DNA of 64,000 nt from Clostridium kluyveri (GTDB lineage Bacteria > Bacillota > Clostridia > Clostridiales > Clostridiaceae). Shown here one piece after another: positions 61,440-64,000 of this stretch. Within the stretch, counting starts at the first letter, position 1; the number at the start of each line of letters is the position of its first letter. The notes beneath the pieces were generated by a model, which worked only from the letters and a program-made list of their open reading frames with translations, ran no database searches and was not told where the DNA came from. The stretch covers positions 3,782,001 to 3,846,000 of the forward strand of contig NZ_CP018335.1 of NCBI RefSeq assembly GCF_001902295.1, in the 5' to 3' direction. A program made the position numbers and the translations under genes.

Positions 61440-61600
61440 ACCCTTATCAAGTGATTCTTAGGTTCAGGTGGAGTTTGCTTATGAGAACTGCTTTTCTCCA
61501 GCTGAACTTTAGAAGAACTTATCCAGGCGCGCAGCAGTGCTTATCCCCTTTGATAGAAGATGGGGGTGTTAGCAGTGGTAGCGATCGGATAAAAATATAA
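61440..61600. ncRNA. Candidate structured RNA or intergenic repeat element
   Basis: This stretch is GC-richer than its surroundings and rich in paired segments: GTTCAGGTGGAG (61462-61473) with CTCCAGCTGAAC (61496-61507), one mismatch; TTATCC (61519-61524) with GGATAA (61587-61592); and ATCCCC with GGGGG(T) at 61543-61567. No coding frame. It could be a small RNA, or a dispersed intergenic element. I cannot assign a family or a strand. Confidence 0.5.
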
Positions 61601-61642
61601 AACAGATAGGAATTAATATCCTATCTGCTTTTAATGTCTTGT

Positions 61643-61840
61643 TTAGTTTTTATCTTCACTTAATGCTTTAATTAATCTATCAAGGTCTATTCCATGCACC
61701 AAGGAAGCTTCTCTTAATGTCTCAGATTGTGCAGAAGGGCATCCTACGCACCCCATTCCAAAATTCATAAGTTTCTGAGCATTTGCAGGATTCATTCTTA
61801 TTACTTCTCCCACAGTAGTATCCTTATTAATTTTATCCAT
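61643..61840 (-). CDS. DUF1858 redox-disulfide-type protein
   Basis: A 65-residue protein: KDTTVGEVIRMNPANAQKL, then FGMGCVGCPSAQSETLREA with the CxxC, then IDLDRLIKALSED. This is the DUF1858 domain, seen alone or beside hybrid-cluster or ScdA-like proteins. Likely a small redox or iron-sulfur protein. GAGAGGTTAATATT precedes the ATG. Confidence 0.9.
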   Translation of the reverse strand: MDKINKDTTVGEVIRMNPANAQKLMNFGMGCVGCPSAQSETLREASLVHGIDLDRLIKALSEDKN

Positions 61841-61969
61841 AATATTAACCTCTCTTTAACAGTTTTTTACTAAGTATATAGTTGTCTTTTTAATTATAAT
61901 TATTATCTATTTTAATACTAAAATCACATCATATCAAGATTAAAATGATTTTTCTAATGAAAAAGATTA

Positions 61970-63022
61970 TTATTTGCCATTCATCAATGAAAAACTGGAA
62001 TTATCAACATGAAAATTGCTCTTTAATCCTTCTGTAACATATACTTCTTTATTTTTAGTTACGAATATGGCATCTAATCCCTTTATTGTTTTCACATACT
62101 CCATTCCTTTATCCACCCCTAAATAAAATATGTTTTTGGTCATGGCATCTGCGTCTATGGAAACATCAGTAACTAAAGTAACACTAGCCAGATTATTATC
62201 CATAGGATACCCTGTAAATGGATTTAATATGTGATGATATTTTTTGCCATTTTTTTCTAAATACCTTTCATATATACCTGAAGTAACTATAGTTTTATTA
62301 GTAACTTCTATAGTTCCCATTTCTTCCCCAGTATCTTCAAAAGGATTCTGTATTCCTATCTTCCATGGCTTACCGTTCACGTTATTATTTAGGACAATTA
62401 CATTTCCCCCTAAATTTATAATAGCATGTTTAACTCCTCCTTCTCTTAATATTCTGGCAGCTTCATCTGCTGAATATCCTTTAGCTATTCCCCCTAGATC
62501 CAAAGACATCCCTGGTCTAGCCAGCATTACTTTATTGTTCTTTTCATCTAATATAAGATCCTTATAGTTTACTAATGCTTTCTTTTCATTAATTTCCTGC
62601 TGGGAGGGAACTTTGGCATGATCTGTACCTATTCCCCAAAGTTTTACTAGAGGCCCAATAGTTATGTCAAAAGCTCCTGACGATTTCTCCGAATAATACT
62701 TCCCCTTTTCTAGAACATAGAAAGTATCCTCTGATACTTTAACAAAATTTTTACCTGCTGCATCTGCTACTGCATCTAATTCCGTACCAGATTTATTCAC
62801 ACTCATCTTATTCTCAATTTCTTTAATTCTATTAAAAGCTTTATCTATAACTGTATCTTTTTTATCATCATAAACAGTTATAGTACATATAGTACCCAAC
62901 ATGTATTCAGTTTTTGAGATAGGCTCCAAAGAAGAATAATTATTTACACATGAGCATAAAAAAATTACGCAGACCATTATAATTGCAGTAAGAACCATAT
63001 ATTTATTTTTCTTATAGGTCAT
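61970..63022 (-). CDS. apbE: FAD:protein FMN transferase (ApbE)
   Basis: The 350-residue protein starts with a lipoprotein signal and lipobox LCSC at residue 24, placing it outside the membrane. ApbE motifs: KTEYMLGTICTITVYDDK, SSGAFDITIGPLVKLWGIG, SLDLGGIAKGYSADEAA, GGNVIVLNN, and HHILNPFTGYPMDN. It attaches FMN to Thr of proteins such as Rnf/Nqr subunits. Length normal. GGGAG lies before the ATG. Confidence 0.95.
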   Translation of the reverse strand: MTYKKNKYMVLTAIIMVCVIFLCSCVNNYSSLEPISKTEYMLGTICTITVYDDKKDTVIDKAFNRIKEIENKMSVNKSGTELDAVADAAGKNFVKVSEDTFYVLEKGKYYSEKSSGAFDITIGPLVKLWGIGTDHAKVPSQQEINEKKALVNYKDLILDEKNNKVMLARPGMSLDLGGIAKGYSADEAARILREGGVKHAIINLGGNVIVLNNNVNGKPWKIGIQNPFEDTGEEMGTIEVTNKTIVTSGIYERYLEKNGKKYHHILNPFTGYPMDNNLASVTLVTDVSIDADAMTKNIFYLGVDKGMEYVKTIKGLDAIFVTKNKEVYVTEGLKSNFHVDNSSFSLMNGK

Positions 63023-63065
63023 TTTTATTTATCTCCCTTTAATTATCATTTAATAAATTCATAAT

Positions 63066-63824
63066 CTACTTTGTAATTATAGCACATAACATAGCCATAG
63101 TAAGTATTTCTATTATTTCATTATTTGCTCCCAGTAGGTCCCCAGTGAGTCCTCCTACTTTTCTATTACAGAATATATTAAACAAAAATGACATAAATAG
63201 CCCGGCAAATATTAATATAACCACATATATAAAATTCATATTCATTAAAAAACATAAAGTAATTACCGTTATAAAAGCAGCCCAAAAAAGTTGCCACTTA
63301 CCTATATTCTCTATAAATAGATTTCCCAAACCAGTGCTTTTAGCTGGTTTTCCTATAAAAGCTATAAAAACTATTGAAAATCTAGATATAACAGGTGCAA
63401 TTATTATTATTAAAGAAAAGGAAGGTACTATAGAACAAAAAAAACTATATTTTAAAAGTACATCTATTATAATAGCCAAACAAGCATATGTTCCTATTCT
63501 ACTATCTTTCATAATTTCTATTATTTTACCCTTTTCCTTAAAAGAAAAAAAACCATCACACATATCTCCCAGGCCATCTATATGCAATGCACCTGTGAGT
63601 AATATACCCGCTAAAATTACAATAACAATAGAAACATTCAGTGAAAATATAATTATACATAATTTATATATAATCCACTGTATTCCCCCAACTATCACTC
63701 CTACAAGGGGCATAAAGCTAGCTCCCCTCCTGAAATTTTCTCTGCGGCAAAGTAAATTTCTATTAATTGGAATCCTGGTCAATAGTTGAAGCATTAAAAA
63801 GAAATCATCTAAAAGTTCTTTCAT
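63066..63824 (-). CDS. cobS: Adenosylcobinamide-GDP ribazoletransferase (CobS)
   Basis: A 252-residue membrane protein with FFLMLQLLTRIPI at the start, GALHIDGLGDMCDGFFSF (DGLxD motif), KDSRIGTYACLAI, and CNRKVGGLTGDLLGANNEI, the CobS family motifs. It joins alpha-ribazole to adenosylcobinamide-GDP in the last steps of cobalamin synthesis. It overlaps no other gene and ends the visible region; further cobalamin genes may lie to the right. GGAAAGGTAAATT precedes the ATG. Confidence 0.95.
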   Translation of the reverse strand: MKELLDDFFLMLQLLTRIPINRNLLCRRENFRRGASFMPLVGVIVGGIQWIIYKLCIIIFSLNVSIVIVILAGILLTGALHIDGLGDMCDGFFSFKEKGKIIEIMKDSRIGTYACLAIIIDVLLKYSFFCSIVPSFSLIIIIAPVISRFSIVFIAFIGKPAKSTGLGNLFIENIGKWQLFWAAFITVITLCFLMNMNFIYVVILIFAGLFMSFLFNIFCNRKVGGLTGDLLGANNEIIEILTMAMLCAIITK

Positions 63825-64000
63825 AATAATTTACCTTTCCATAATTAATCAAATACTGATATTATTTATTATATTATAACAATGTAGTATATACAAATTT
63901 ACATATACTTAAAATATCTATGACAAATTATATGATAATTTTACAATTTTGAAAATCATTACTTATAGATTATTTTTGACAAACAATAATTTTTATTATA

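Noticed and set aside
61440..61600. Possible 6S RNA
   Set aside because: Pairing is present but there is no single long closing helix with a large central bubble that I could confirm, so only a general structured-RNA call is made.
1..64000. CRISPR array, tRNA or rRNA genes
   Set aside because: No regularly spaced repeats of CRISPR type, no cloverleaf-like or rRNA core sequences noticed on either strand.

Overview
The window is AT-rich DNA (many A/T homopolymers, AGGAGG-type ribosome binding sites, TTG/GTG starts) and its housekeeping genes (pyruvate:ferredoxin oxidoreductase, 2-hydroxyacyl-CoA dehydratase activase, flavodiiron protein with rubredoxin domain, NMT1/THI5-type transporter) point to an anaerobic Clostridium-like Firmicute. 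I cannot name the species from sequence alone.

Positions 1 to about 36,900 are the right-hand part of a contractile-tailed (myovirus, PBSX/XkdK-like) prophage that runs off the left edge. Read from right to left on the minus strand it holds: an early regulatory block (Cro-like and other XRE proteins, antirepressor), small early genes, recombination genes (Rad50-like ATPase, RecT annealing protein, MBL hydrolase), replication genes (DnaD-like initiator, DnaC-like loader), DUF1064 and DUF4317 proteins, a MazG-like protein, a C5 DNA methyltransferase, late regulators, terminase, portal, head genes including a head-morphogenesis protein with a polymorphic-toxin-like tail, capsid, connectors, tail sheath and tube, a tail-assembly chaperone with a -1 frameshift site, and the start of the tape measure gene. 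On the plus strand at the right end are the lysogeny genes: repressors, an agrD-like autoinducer peptide gene, an AgrC-like sensor kinase, a small membrane protein and a large serine integrase.

The most notable find is the agrD/agrC-like pair (32.8-34.7 kb) between repressor and integrase. Each gene is preceded by a terminator and by a copy of a conserved ~45-bp element, with a Spo0E-like remnant between them. No agrB or agrA is visible here, so the module would have to borrow host parts or use parts outside the window.

The prophage right end lies inside a host ABC-transporter substrate-binding protein gene, of which only the N-terminal part remains (36.83-37.13 kb). Matching ATPase and permease genes lie 7 kb away at 44.5-46.0 kb. 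The stretch 23.4-26.0 kb carries many one-base losses in homopolymer runs that break recT and the ATPase; this looks like poor base calling or recent decay, and three further single frameshifts lie at 17.9, 18.96 and 23.38 kb.

The chromosomal part (37.1-64 kb) holds a flavodiiron protein, an MBL hydrolase, a 1431-residue two-ATPase-domain activase, the ABC genes, a TPR protein, transglutaminase-like protein, RecX, M16 peptidase, DEAD-box helicase, GH57 glucan-branching-type enzyme with a DUF4912 partner, a YbaK-type deacylase under a SAM-I riboswitch, GreA, a short prenyltransferase, DUF3787, PFOR, a cation diffusion facilitator, a possible structured RNA, DUF1858, ApbE and CobS.
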